Positions 17,566-26,400 of a stretch of DNA of 64,000 bases are shown here, one piece after another. The first letter of the stretch is position 1. Each line of letters opens with the position of its first letter. The position numbers and the translations under genes are program-made. The DNA comes from an uncultured Clostridia bacterium (GTDB lineage Bacteria > Bacillota > Clostridia > Oscillospirales > Ruminococcaceae): the NCBI GenBank assembly GCA_947089135.1, contig CAMUJF010000003.1, forward strand, positions 62,001-126,000, read 5' to 3'. The notes under the pieces are model-generated. The model did no database searches. It was not told where the DNA came from and was given only the letters and a program-made list of their open reading frames with translations.

Positions 17566-17650
17566 TTACAATTTTATGACGAATTGTAAAAAACAAGCCC
17601 GAAAAGTTACAAAATGAAGTATAATTGTAAACAAATTACAAGATTTGTAA
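17566..17650 (-). promoter_or_regulatory. Repeated TTACAA-N12-TTGTAA elements
   Basis: Two inverted repeats with the same spacing: TTACAA 17566-17571 / TTGTAA 17584-17589, and TTACAA 17607-17612 / TTGTAA 17625-17630, each with 12 bases between arms and set 41 bases apart. A third pair (17636-17641 / 17645-17650) has a 3-base gap. They lie just upstream of the -35 of the secreted protein gene, a position suiting an activator. Confidence 0.5.
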
Positions 17651-17651
17651 A

Positions 17652-18860
17652 TTATTCTTGTATTTCTATCTTTGCCGTAAAGTCCTCGGCACAGGGGCGG
17701 ATAGTCCTTGAAGCAAGACCGTAAAGGTTTGTAGCTCTGTTTGAAATGTCAGCAAATCTGCTTATGGGAGGACGCTTGAGTTCGATTATATCCTTGAGCG
17801 ATGTATCGAATGGAATAGCAAGCTTATTTTCCTCGGCTTTTTCCTTGGAGACTTTAAGGATCTCGCTGCCCTTTTCGTTAAAAGCAAGTATTCTGCCGTA
17901 CGGCGGCATTATCATAAGGTCTGAGGCTTTTGTTCCTATATAAAGGTTCAGCAGTACTCTTCTTATTTTCGCCATGGTGTACCTTTTGGTTCCGGTCATT
18001 TCAAGGAAACTGTCAAGAGATTTTGCGTCTATTCCGGCACGGAATATAAAGTTTGCCAAAGCCGGGTCTACATCGGGACATTCTGCAATAGCAGGAGGTA
18101 TCATTGAACGAAGCACATACAGAAGCTCTCTTTCAAGGTTGTCAAAATATGCCAGAAGCTCCTTTTCTTCATATTCCCTTGCAAGCTCGGCAGTTTCTTT
18201 GGGGACATAGGGACTGATGTCCTCGCCGTCCTCGATCATGCTGCGGATAAGGCTAGCGCTTGCAATGCCGTCAGAAGGATCGGGACTGTCATGCTCAGAG
18301 CCTTTGCGTTTGACGGTAAATGTTTCAAGCTCGAGGTTAAGAAGCTTTATAGCTTTGAGGTATTCCACGGCAAGCGTATTGTTCGGGGAATCAAATACAG
18401 AAGCAATTATGGGGCCGTACTCCAGAGCGATAGCCTGCTGTATCGCCTGCGGGAAAGACATACCCTGCTCAACAAGCGGTTTTATCTTTTCGGGCTTGGA
18501 CGCGTTTATAGAAGCCATAGCGGCATTTTTAAGCAATTCGATGTCGCCGCATTCGCTGCCGAATGAGATACCGTCCACGCAGCCGAGAGCTCCAAGCATC
18601 ATAACTCCCGCACGGGCAAAAAAGTTTGCGCTTGACAGGGAATACACCACAGGCATTTCCACAACAAGATCGACTCCGTTTGCTACGGCGGTCTTTGCTC
18701 TTGCAAACTTGTCTATCATAGCAACGTCTCCGCGCTGAACGTAGTTTCCGCTCATGATTGCGACGATATGGGTAGCGCCCTGTTTGCGGGTTTCTTCAAT
18801 CTGGTAGATATGACCGTTATGGAACGGGTTGTACTCACATATGATTCCGTATGTTTTCAT
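17652..18860 (-). CDS. tmcAL: tRNA(Met) cytidine acetate ligase TmcAL
   Basis: A 402-residue nucleotidyltransferase (former YlbM/UPF0348) that uses ATP and acetate to make N4-acetylcytidine at position 34 of elongator tRNA-Met. Seen: 'GIICEYNPFHNGHIYQIEE' with the HxGH-type nucleotide-binding motif (here HNGH), 'AIMSGNYVQRGDVAMIDKFARAK' and 'DLVVEMPVVYSLSSANFFARAGV', all family hallmarks. The length is normal. In many Clostridia this gene lies next to the ackA region; here about 11 kb of apparently foreign DNA separates them. A sigma-A-type promoter lies 48-77 bases ahead of the start. Confidence 0.95.
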   Translation of the reverse strand: MKTYGIICEYNPFHNGHIYQIEETRKQGATHIVAIMSGNYVQRGDVAMIDKFARAKTAVANGVDLVVEMPVVYSLSSANFFARAGVMMLGALGCVDGISFGSECGDIELLKNAAMASINASKPEKIKPLVEQGMSFPQAIQQAIALEYGPIIASVFDSPNNTLAVEYLKAIKLLNLELETFTVKRKGSEHDSPDPSDGIASASLIRSMIEDGEDISPYVPKETAELAREYEEKELLAYFDNLERELLYVLRSMIPPAIAECPDVDPALANFIFRAGIDAKSLDSFLEMTGTKRYTMAKIRRVLLNLYIGTKASDLMIMPPYGRILAFNEKGSEILKVSKEKAEENKLAIPFDTSLKDIIELKRPPISRFADISNRATNLYGLASRTIRPCAEDFTAKIEIQE

Positions 18861-18907
18861 TGGTTTAAATTCCTCCGCTTTTTACGTAACACGCATTAAT
18901 GATTTAC

Positions 18908-18936
18908 ATTATACCATATTTATTTCCATTTGGCAA
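18908..18936 (-). promoter_or_regulatory. Promoter of tmcAL
   Basis: On the minus strand: TTGCCA (18931-18936), a 17-base spacer and TATAAT (18908-18913). Its intactness suggests that the mobile element joined the chromosome upstream of this point. Confidence 0.82.
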
Positions 18937-19036
18937 GTATTTTATTTTACAATGCAGAAAAAAATAAAGCGCTTCGTTATAAGGCAGGGGGCGGTACAGA
19001 AGTATTCTATTGAATTTGAAAGGTTGCGTAGAAAAC

Positions 19037-20668
19037 CTACACAGCCTTTCTCTTTTTGTCATATGCTTTACTGTCAGCAATAGCCGTAGAAACCGCAATG
19101 TTGAACCGATAGTAAATGTCAATCTGCTGTACCCTATGCCCGCTCGACTTGTCGGGAGCGTGAACCACAATTTTCTCAATAAGCTCGTGCATAATTTCGG
19201 GAGTAAGTTCTGTAATTTCGGTGTATTTCCTAACAATTTCCAAAAATTGAGATGTGTCTGCGGACTTCTGTTCCTTAGCTTCAATAGCCGCCGATAACTC
19301 GGAAATCTTAACTTTTAAATCAGTTTGTTCCGTTTCGTAGCCTTTGGACATCATCTCAAACCGCTCGTCCGAAATCTTCCCCGAAACATTGTCCTCATAA
19401 AGCCTTGTGAACAGCTTATCCAAATCGGCAACACGTTTTTCGTACTGCTTAACAAGCTTTCTTGCCTTTTTCAGCTCGTTTGCCTGCGATTGAACGGAGT
19501 TTTCCATAGCCGCGCGGACAAACTCGTCCTCATTATTATGTACTGTTTCAAGCAGCTTGTTCAACTCCGAAATTACAATCTTTTTCAAAACTGTTGTACG
19601 GATAAAATGTGCCGAGCAATCGCTCATATCGTTTGCATAGGTTGAACATTTCATATGTTCCTGTTCATCGGTCAAACTGCGTGAACGGCAAAGATACATT
19701 TTCGCTCCACAATCAGCACAGTAAACCATTCCCGAAAAAGGATTTATTTCGCCGCATTTTTGAATTTTACGCTTGTTCTTGCGAAGTTCGCTTACTAAAT
19801 CAAAGTCATGTTGTGAAATTATCGCAGGGTGAGTATTCTCAAAAATTAGCCACTCTGATTTAGGATTTTCTATCTTTTTCTTATTCTTGTAAGATTTCTT
19901 ATGCGTTTTGAAGTTAGCTGTATGCCCCGCATACTCAATCCTATCAAGTATTTTGTTGACCGTTTGTTCTCCCCAGCGGGTTGGATTTTTAAACCCTCTC
20001 GTCCCACCGTTACCATTTGATTGAGCGTAAGCGGTTGGAATTAAAATCTCTTGTTCACGAAGTCTCCTTGCAATCTGTGCAGGTCCGAAGCCCTCAATAC
20101 ACATCTGAAATATATTGCAGACAACAGCGGCAGCTTCATCATCAATCTCCCAAACATTTTTGTCTTGCTCGGAGGATTTATAGCCGTATGGCGGTCTGCC
20201 CAAATGCTTTCCCGATTGACCTTTTGCCTTGAAAACAGCTTTGATTTTCTTGCTTGTATCACGAGCAAACCAGTCATTAAAAATATTCTTGAAAGCCATT
20301 AGCTCGTTTTCGCTCTTGAACGTGTCTACATTGTCATTGACAGCAATGTACCGAACATCATAATCTGGGAAAATTATCTCGATATATTCACCGGTTTTGA
20401 GATAATCACGACCTAATCGGGACAAATCCTTTGTAATAACAGTACCGACCTTGCCAGCTTCAATATCGGACATCATTGCTTTGAAACCGTCACGCTCAAA
20501 TGTAGTGCCGCTCACCCCGTCGTCAACGTAAAATTGAGTATTTCCTAAACCATTGTCTTGCGAGTACCTAAGCAACATTGATTTTTGATTCGTGATCGAA
20601 TTACTCTCCTCGAGCCCGTCGTCCTGCGAAAGCCTACAATATAAAGCTGTAATTTTGTCTTTTAACAT
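19037..20668 (-). CDS. Large serine recombinase (TnpX/TndX type)
   Basis: A 543-residue site-specific recombinase expected to excise and integrate the element through a covalent phosphoserine intermediate. Seen: the resolvase catalytic domain with the nucleophile in ALYCRLSQDDG (Ser ~14), 'VITKDLSRLGRDYLKTGEYIE', the Recombinase domain (GRPPYGYK...VCNIFQMCIEGFGPAQIARRL), a zinc-ribbon (CADCGAKMYLC ... CSTYANDMSDC), a long coiled coil and a DUF4368-like C terminus. No key residue is missing, so it may be active. ATG 20668 follows GTGAGGAT; a longer start at 20689 reads through that site. It is the leftmost gene, as tnpX-type genes often lie near an element end. Confidence 0.94.
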   Translation of the reverse strand: MLKDKITALYCRLSQDDGLEESNSITNQKSMLLRYSQDNGLGNTQFYVDDGVSGTTFERDGFKAMMSDIEAGKVGTVITKDLSRLGRDYLKTGEYIEIIFPDYDVRYIAVNDNVDTFKSENELMAFKNIFNDWFARDTSKKIKAVFKAKGQSGKHLGRPPYGYKSSEQDKNVWEIDDEAAAVVCNIFQMCIEGFGPAQIARRLREQEILIPTAYAQSNGNGGTRGFKNPTRWGEQTVNKILDRIEYAGHTANFKTHKKSYKNKKKIENPKSEWLIFENTHPAIISQHDFDLVSELRKNKRKIQKCGEINPFSGMVYCADCGAKMYLCRSRSLTDEQEHMKCSTYANDMSDCSAHFIRTTVLKKIVISELNKLLETVHNNEDEFVRAAMENSVQSQANELKKARKLVKQYEKRVADLDKLFTRLYEDNVSGKISDERFEMMSKGYETEQTDLKVKISELSAAIEAKEQKSADTSQFLEIVRKYTEITELTPEIMHELIEKIVVHAPDKSSGHRVQQIDIYYRFNIAVSTAIADSKAYDKKRKAV

Positions 20669-20807
20669 ATAATCCTCACTTTCCGACAAATACAGCGGAT
20701 TATGTGTTAATTATACCACATCTTTTAGAATAATTCAATGTAGTAAATCAATAAATTTTATTTAACTTTTTTGACATAATCCGCTAATTTGCCGATTACA
20801 TCTAAAT

Positions 20808-20978
20808 TTATGCTGCCTTATGAATTTCCTTGCTGATGAGACGGGAGATAATGTCCTTAAGACTTTCGCTTGTGAAATTGAACTTGGTTTTTACTATGTA
20901 CGTCGTGTGTCCAAATTTGTACTCCGTCAATCTCTCATAAGGTTCTAAGGCGGTATTTGTTTGTACATTTTTAATCAT
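20808..20978 (-). CDS. TnpW-like small transposon protein
   Basis: A 56-residue ORF. It begins MIKNVQTNTALEPYERL and continues with EYKFGHTTYIVKTKFNFTSE, then SLKDIISRLISKEI. The pattern of a short variable N terminus, a '(F/I)GxTTYxVxxxFxxxSxESLxDII' strand-helix core and an early stop is that of the TnpW family found next to TnpX recombinases in Clostridia; its function is not known. An excellent AAAGGAG lies 5 bases before the ATG. It fits exactly between the relaxase (16 bases upstream) and the recombinase, so the three genes probably form one operon. Confidence 0.8.
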   Translation of the reverse strand: MIKNVQTNTALEPYERLTEYKFGHTTYIVKTKFNFTSESLKDIISRLISKEIHKAA

Positions 20979-20993
20979 TGAACTCCTTTCTGT

Positions 20994-22379
20994 CTATCGA
21001 CTTTGTTTCTTCTCGTCACCGAAAATATATGTCGTTCTGTACCCATCACTCCTTTTCTGTATTGCCTTGTCAACATCAATTTTAAGTTTTTTGCAAACAT
21101 ACTCCGCAATGTCATATACTGCATTATATAATTTCTGTAAAGCGGTAATTTCCTTTTTCTGTTCGGAAATTATTTCATTGAAAGCCGCCGCTTCATTTTC
21201 TTTTTCGGAACAGGTTTTTGTCAACTTTTCTAAACCCTTTTCCAAATCCTCTATCTTGTATCGAAGATACGGTACACTTCCTGCTTCAAGCTTGTATTGC
21301 CGACATTCGCGCTCGGTCTCTTCAAGAACGCAGTTTATATTTTTTTGTCGGTTATACAGTTCTTCCGCTTCAAGCCGCCGCTTTTCGGCATATCTTAATT
21401 TTGTTTCCAAAAATTGCTCATTTTCCGATATTTCAGCTTCACGAGCAGCTAACTGCTCGGCGTGGTCAAGATTGTTTCTTTCAGCTTCGGCAGCTTTTTC
21501 GGTTTGCTGTCTTGCAATTTCCTGCTGAACAGCAGCGGCTTTCTTTTCAGCTTCAACCTTTTCAAAATCCTCGGTACTAACGACTACCTTGCCTTTTCCC
21601 AAAAGGGATTTTTTATGTGGGATTTCCGCATTATCGGCTGCGTTACTTAATTCACTTAGGTGAGTAAGCTTATCTTCTAACTGCTTGACCTCTTTGTAGG
21701 CTTCGACTGTCATAGTACCTCTCGATTTTTGCGGCTCGGAAATCGCGATACCGTACCGTCCGCAAATCTTTTTAAGTACATCACATTCTGATTTCCGCCA
21801 CCTTGCAATAGCGTCCTTGTCCTCTCCGTACCCCATTTCCTTTAGTGCCTGCGCTATGCCGTTCTGTGTATCAACGCCCCGTTTGTAGTGTCCCACGGGT
21901 ATGTAGTCAATGTGCAAATGCGGTGTAGCTTCGTCCATATGTAGTACGGCGTTGAAAACATGGAAATTAGGATTACGATGTTGAAAACCGTTTATATACT
22001 CGGTCAAGCACCTTGCAGCAATCTCACCGTCGAGAGAACCTACTCCCGTATCGTCCTTAGTTCCGATTTGAACAATGTCCTCATAAAAACTTTTCCGTTT
22101 GTCAGGGGACGTTACAACATTCTGCGAAACTTTGTGATTGAACTGATACTCATAGTACCCGTTTTTGATTTTCCTGTCGCTTCGTTTTTGTCGTGCATTG
22201 TAACGCTCAACCGCCGCTCCGAACAACTTTTCATAAGCTTCATTAATCGGCTCTTTGATAAACGTCACATTGTTTTTAGTCCGTCCGCTGTCAACGTTTT
22301 TAGGTTTGAAATCACGATTGTTGTGGCTCAAACTGCCTTTGCCTTGACAGTGGGATAATGTCTTTACTCCGATTATCAC
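20994..22379 (-). CDS. Mob/Pre-type relaxase (plasmid mobilization protein)
   Basis: A ~461-residue relaxase of the Mob/Pre (MobV-like) group, expected to nick the transfer origin so that the element can be mobilized by a conjugative helper. Seen: 'SHNNRDF' near the N terminus, the metal-binding HMDEATPHLHIDYIPV motif, and a long C-terminal coiled coil (about residues 250-430) typical of this family. Start: the GTG at 22379 is the only likely initiator close to the family's usual N terminus, although GAAAGGAG lies only one base before it; the ORF continues upstream through the promoter. No conjugation (type IV secretion) genes are present, so transfer would depend on another element. Confidence 0.88.
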   Translation of the reverse strand: MIIGVKTLSHCQGKGSLSHNNRDFKPKNVDSGRTKNNVTFIKEPINEAYEKLFGAAVERYNARQKRSDRKIKNGYYEYQFNHKVSQNVVTSPDKRKSFYEDIVQIGTKDDTGVGSLDGEIAARCLTEYINGFQHRNPNFHVFNAVLHMDEATPHLHIDYIPVGHYKRGVDTQNGIAQALKEMGYGEDKDAIARWRKSECDVLKKICGRYGIAISEPQKSRGTMTVEAYKEVKQLEDKLTHLSELSNAADNAEIPHKKSLLGKGKVVVSTEDFEKVEAEKKAAAVQQEIARQQTEKAAEAERNNLDHAEQLAAREAEISENEQFLETKLRYAEKRRLEAEELYNRQKNINCVLEETERECRQYKLEAGSVPYLRYKIEDLEKGLEKLTKTCSEKENEAAAFNEIISEQKKEITALQKLYNAVYDIAEYVCKKLKIDVDKAIQKRSDGYRTTYIFGDEKKQSR

Positions 22380-22397
22380 GCTCCTTTCAAAAAGTGC

Positions 22398-22426
22398 TTG
22401 ACAGCAGCTTTTTACTGTGGTATAAT
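22398..22426 (+). promoter_or_regulatory. Promoter of the element's XRE regulator
   Basis: TTGACA (22398-22403), a 17-base spacer and TATAAT (22421-22426), a perfect sigma-A match pointing to the regulator gene at 22541. Confidence 0.85.
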
Positions 22427-22430
22427 CAAT

Positions 22431-22493
22431 ATAAGATATATTAAAATCTCTTATAGTAGATATATTATAATACACTATAAGGGATTTTGTCAA
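22431..22493 (-). promoter_or_regulatory. Divergent Mob promoter with inverted-repeat operators
   Basis: On the minus strand: TTGACA (22488-22493), an 18-base spacer and TATAAT (22464-22469). CTTATAGT (22450-22457) and ACTATAAG (22474-22481) form an 8-bp inverted repeat over the -10 and spacer, and ATAAGA/TCTTAT (22431-22436, 22449-22454) form a second one. This suits repression by the divergently transcribed XRE protein. Confidence 0.68.
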
Positions 22494-22540
22494 TCATTAT
22501 TTGAAGAATTTACAATTTGTTCACAAGAGGGGAGAATTAT

Positions 22541-23248
22541 ATGTTTTACAACCAACTTATTCGAATTTGCAAGGAGAGGAATGTAAAGCCAACGCCGCTG
22601 ATAAAGTCCTTGGGACTTAGTTCGGGCAATTTAAAACGTTGGCAGGAGGGCGCGACGGTCAATTCCGACATTCTTATGAAGTTTGCGGATTATTTTGACG
22701 TACCCGTGGACTACTTTTTTGAGGAATACGACAAAAAAGCCATTGAAGTCGAGGACGGCGCAAATGACAGTTCAATGACTAAGGTTTATAATGTTCTGAA
22801 ATCTCACCCCGACCACATAGCCAGTATGCTGTCGGGTAAAATGCCGTCTAATGCCGATTTGGTGAGGATCGCGGAATATCTGAACTACTCCGTGGAGTAT
22901 TTTATGCGTGACGGTAGCTTTCCCGAAAATGTTAAAACAGAGGACAGTTTGTTAGGCTCAATTCCGCCAAAGGATTTGATTTTGAACATTATGGGGAAAC
23001 TGTCGTCAGGTGAAGCGTTCAACTTCCTGCAAGTACGTATTTCCAAAATTATTCTGTCAAATCTTGCAAGGAAGAATATCCACAAAGAGAAACTGGAGAG
23101 TTTACTTCTGTCAAAGAGGAAACTTGATAACCTTTTTGATAATTCTTTGGACGAGGACAAGGTCACGGGATTTAATTTTTCCGACCTTGTTAGGATTTCC
23201 GAGGCGTTCAATCTTAGCTACAATTATATGCTTACGGGGAAAGATTGA
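22541..23248 (+). CDS. XRE family transcriptional regulator of the element
   Basis: A 235-residue regulator with an N-terminal helix-turn-helix (residues ~8-60: 'CKERNVKPTPLIKSLGLSSGNLKRWQEGATVNSDILMKFADYFDVPVDYFFEE'). A second, degenerate HTH-like repeat follows (SGKMPSNADLVRIAEYLNYSVEYFM), and a third related stretch lies at the C terminus (FSDLVRISEAFNLSYNYMLTGKD). Start ATG 22541 follows GAGGGGAG; the frame extends 24 bases further upstream without a better site. It is divergent from the mob-tnpW-recombinase operon, and inverted repeats lie in the shared intergenic region, so it most likely represses or times mobilization (inference). Confidence 0.88.
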   Translation: MFYNQLIRICKERNVKPTPLIKSLGLSSGNLKRWQEGATVNSDILMKFADYFDVPVDYFFEEYDKKAIEVEDGANDSSMTKVYNVLKSHPDHIASMLSGKMPSNADLVRIAEYLNYSVEYFMRDGSFPENVKTEDSLLGSIPPKDLILNIMGKLSSGEAFNFLQVRISKIILSNLARKNIHKEKLESLLLSKRKLDNLFDNSLDEDKVTGFNFSDLVRISEAFNLSYNYMLTGKD

Positions 23249-23268
23249 CTTTCCGCAAAACACAAAAC

Positions 23269-23301
23269 GGTCTGCCGAATTTCTCGACAGACCATTTTTA
23301 T
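23269..23301 (+). terminator. Terminator of the XRE gene
   Basis: GGTCTG (23269-23274) and CAGACC (23288-23293) with an inner CGA/TCG pairing, followed by ATTTTTAT. Confidence 0.78.
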
Positions 23302-23490
23302 CTTGTTAAAACGGGTAACGCACACCGCAGCAAAGCTGCGGATTTACTTACGGCTTTGCCTTAAGTAACGCCATAGTACTTATGACAACTACGCAAGCTT
23401 CGTTATCATAAGTACAGGCGCTCTCCGAGTGGCAGACGTTCTAACTCAACGTAGTTGAGTTTTTGCACATCCCTTTTTGTTCGGACAAAG
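23302..23490. repeat. Cluster of short inverted repeats, no gene
   Basis: Within ~190 bases several perfect or near-perfect hairpins follow one another: CCGCAG/CTGCGG, TTACTTA...TAAGTAA, GTACTTATGA...TCATAAGTAC with a ~20-base loop, CTCAAC/GTTGAG and TCGGAC/GTCCGA. No ORF is seen. It may be the end of the mobilization module, a transfer origin or a recombination boundary. Confidence 0.5.
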
Positions 23491-23496
23491 TCCGAA

Positions 23497-26400
23497 TTAC
23501 ATCACAAATACCAAATCATCAAGCCGTCTCTTTCTAAGAATACGGTATCTGCGCTTTTTGTTTGAGTACTTCATAATCTGCGGCAGTTTGACTGCGGGAA
23601 TTGTTACACCGCTTGTTTCGGGCATTGCAGATGTTTCAATCGGTACTGAATTTTCAAATACTCCTGCACTCGAAGAAACATCTTCATACATCGGTACGCC
23701 GTTAAATGCAACCGCATAGTACGAAGCGTGCGTAACTTCAAACGTGACTTGTCTATTTGCAACAAGGTTTTCGTCAACAAATTCAAGCTGCTTTGTTTTA
23801 GTGTTGTAGTGGTAAAGTTCAGCATAATAATTGTTGTACTTCTTTCCTACACTCAAAGTCAACGTTGCCTTAAATCCAAAATCACCGCTGTGATAAAGTC
23901 TGTATTCTTTGGGTTCAATTTCACTGATTAGATTTTCCATAACACTTGTCGGAATTTTATTTGACCGCTCCGAAACCCGAAGATTTACCGTTTTGGGCTT
24001 TGTAACATCAAGACCGTTAATCGTCCAAATTGCACTGTTCATATTAAGTTCAAGATTTATGTTGCGGTTTTGAATGTGCGATACAGCATCTTTAGGAAGT
24101 TCGGTCGTTCCGTTCATATTTATTCTTACGGTGCTGTCGTTTGGAGCAAAATCAATTTCTGAAATAATCATATTCCAGCCTGATTTTGAGTTATCTCCGT
24201 AAATATACGGTTCTTTTACTGTTTGGGTATTTGTTGGATATGTAACTGTCGGATATGACGGTGTCGGGTTTACGGGATACAGTGGGTTCGGGTCACTTAT
24301 CGGGGGAATTGTTTCCGTTCTCACGGCATATCCGCAAACAGAGCAGTAATAGGTTCTTATTCCCGAAGTAGTTGCAGTAGGCTTAACCGTATCCTCAACA
24401 TTATATTCATTATGCTGTGCCGTATCGGAATGTTCTCCGCAAACCGTACACTCGTGCCAATGGTATGTGCTATCTTTGTTCCAATTATTTGAAAATGAAT
24501 GTATATGCGATGGAATATCTATCTCATTATCAATAACATTTCCATTCAAATCAATTGTGACGAAAAACGGGGTTGAATTATTTGTATAGTACCACATTAT
24601 ATTATTTTCAGATGTCAAAATAGGTTGACAGTCAGAAAGCCTTGCGCTTATGCTTACTGTAGGAGTAAGCATATTTCCACCATTGTCAACGGTCAGATAT
24701 TTTATTGTAGTCTGACCTTTTGACAAAGTTTCCTCCCACATTATAGCAAAACATGAACCGCTAAGTTTAATAAGATAAGGATTTCCGATTTCTACACCTT
24801 TACTATAATTTGTAATCCATTTTGTACTGAAATTAGAAAACTTATCTCCTATTGTAATTAAAAATATATTTCTTTGTCCATATGGATCATACGTGTTTTG
24901 ATCATTGTGAGAAACCGAATTTCCCACAATGATAGTTCCAGTATCTGAAAGTTCAAAATCACCAACAGATACTCCGGTGTCGTTTCCATAAACATCATAT
25001 TCTCCATATATTTTAAATACTTCTTCACGATCCGAACCAACTGAAGAATTTAAATCAACAGGCAGTTTTCCAAGCACAATACCCCTTGGATATGCATCAC
25101 CATGGTCTACATAATAAATAAAGTTTGAGTCGGTTTTTACAAATTGATTAAATGAATGGCTAGCATAATATCCTGCAAATTTAACAAAAGTCATATCCGA
25201 TTGATTAATTATAAAAGGCATGTTTGACTGATGTCCATTGAACATTCCATGGCAGGTGTGAACAATAAGGTTATCACCTGACTCAGCCATTCTTAAAGTT
25301 CCAAAGGAAAAAACATCTTTTGTTTCTGCCTTATCAATACCACAATAACCTTTTGAATCACTTGCTTTAAAAGAAAACGCGTCTAATCTTTTCCAGTCCT
25401 TTGTATATTTAACAATACGCAGAACCTCTGCATTATCATCCAGGTTAGGGTTGTCTTGACCAACCACAATAAAGTTAAAATTCTTACCGCTGAAGAAACC
25501 TCCAAAGTGAGTTAATTCCATAGAAACTATTTTCTGTGAAATCGTCCTGCCATCTTTAAAGTAGTTTTCAACGACAATGCCTTTTCCGTCAATATACTCT
25601 ACTCTCTCAAGTGTACCGTTAGGCAGTTCTGTTATGTACGAAGTAATAACAGAAGCGCTTCGATACCCATTAATATAATCGTGTTTTCCAATGTTCTGAC
25701 TCACATATGGTTTTATAGAAGGGTCAACTACGGGAGTTTCTTCAATTTCTGCAAATTCCACAGTAATGATAACATCTTCATTGCCGACTGTATAGGTATT
25801 GCCGCTTGAAAATTCTATACCGTTCACTTTTAGCGACTTGAGTATAAATCCGCTAAGCACATTAGCCTCGATAGTTAATACATCCCCCGTGTTAAGATAT
25901 TCGCCATTTGATAACGTTGCATTTCCTCTTTTCACAGTAACTAAATCTGGAATTGTTATTTGCATTCTATTAGAAATATCAGATGAATAAGCAATATAAT
26001 CGTAATAAAGAATATAATTGCTTAAGTGATTCGTTTCAAACAACACACAATTATCATCTGTTATTGAAATTGGCATTTCAGTTTGAGTTCCATTTGGTTC
26101 AATACGGATAAGTTTTAAATATTTTACTGTATCGTCTGATAAATAGCGCATAATCGAAAAGGGGATGGCTATTGAAACAGAGATTTTGCCAGAAGGTTGA
26201 ATCTCTTTTCCGTTTCTAAATAAAGTAATGTTATAAGGATATATCAGTTTTGTAGCTTCTGCTATTTCATCAATCGTAGATTGAGAAATATAATCTGGTA
26301 AATGATTTAAAATTTCATCATCAATGGATAGTTCATAAACATTTAACGATGTGTACTCGTCAAACTCACCAGTTGCAGATATGTTTTTGCAATTAGTAAT

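Noticed and set aside
21960..22358. Plus-strand ORF of 132 codons in the relaxase region
   Set aside because: It is antisense to the coding part of the Mob/Pre gene with its clear HxDExTPHLH motif.
23497..23640. Possible sortase-type motif LPQIM near the C terminus of the LRR protein
   Set aside because: No LPxTG, no following hydrophobic helix; only a basic tail is present.
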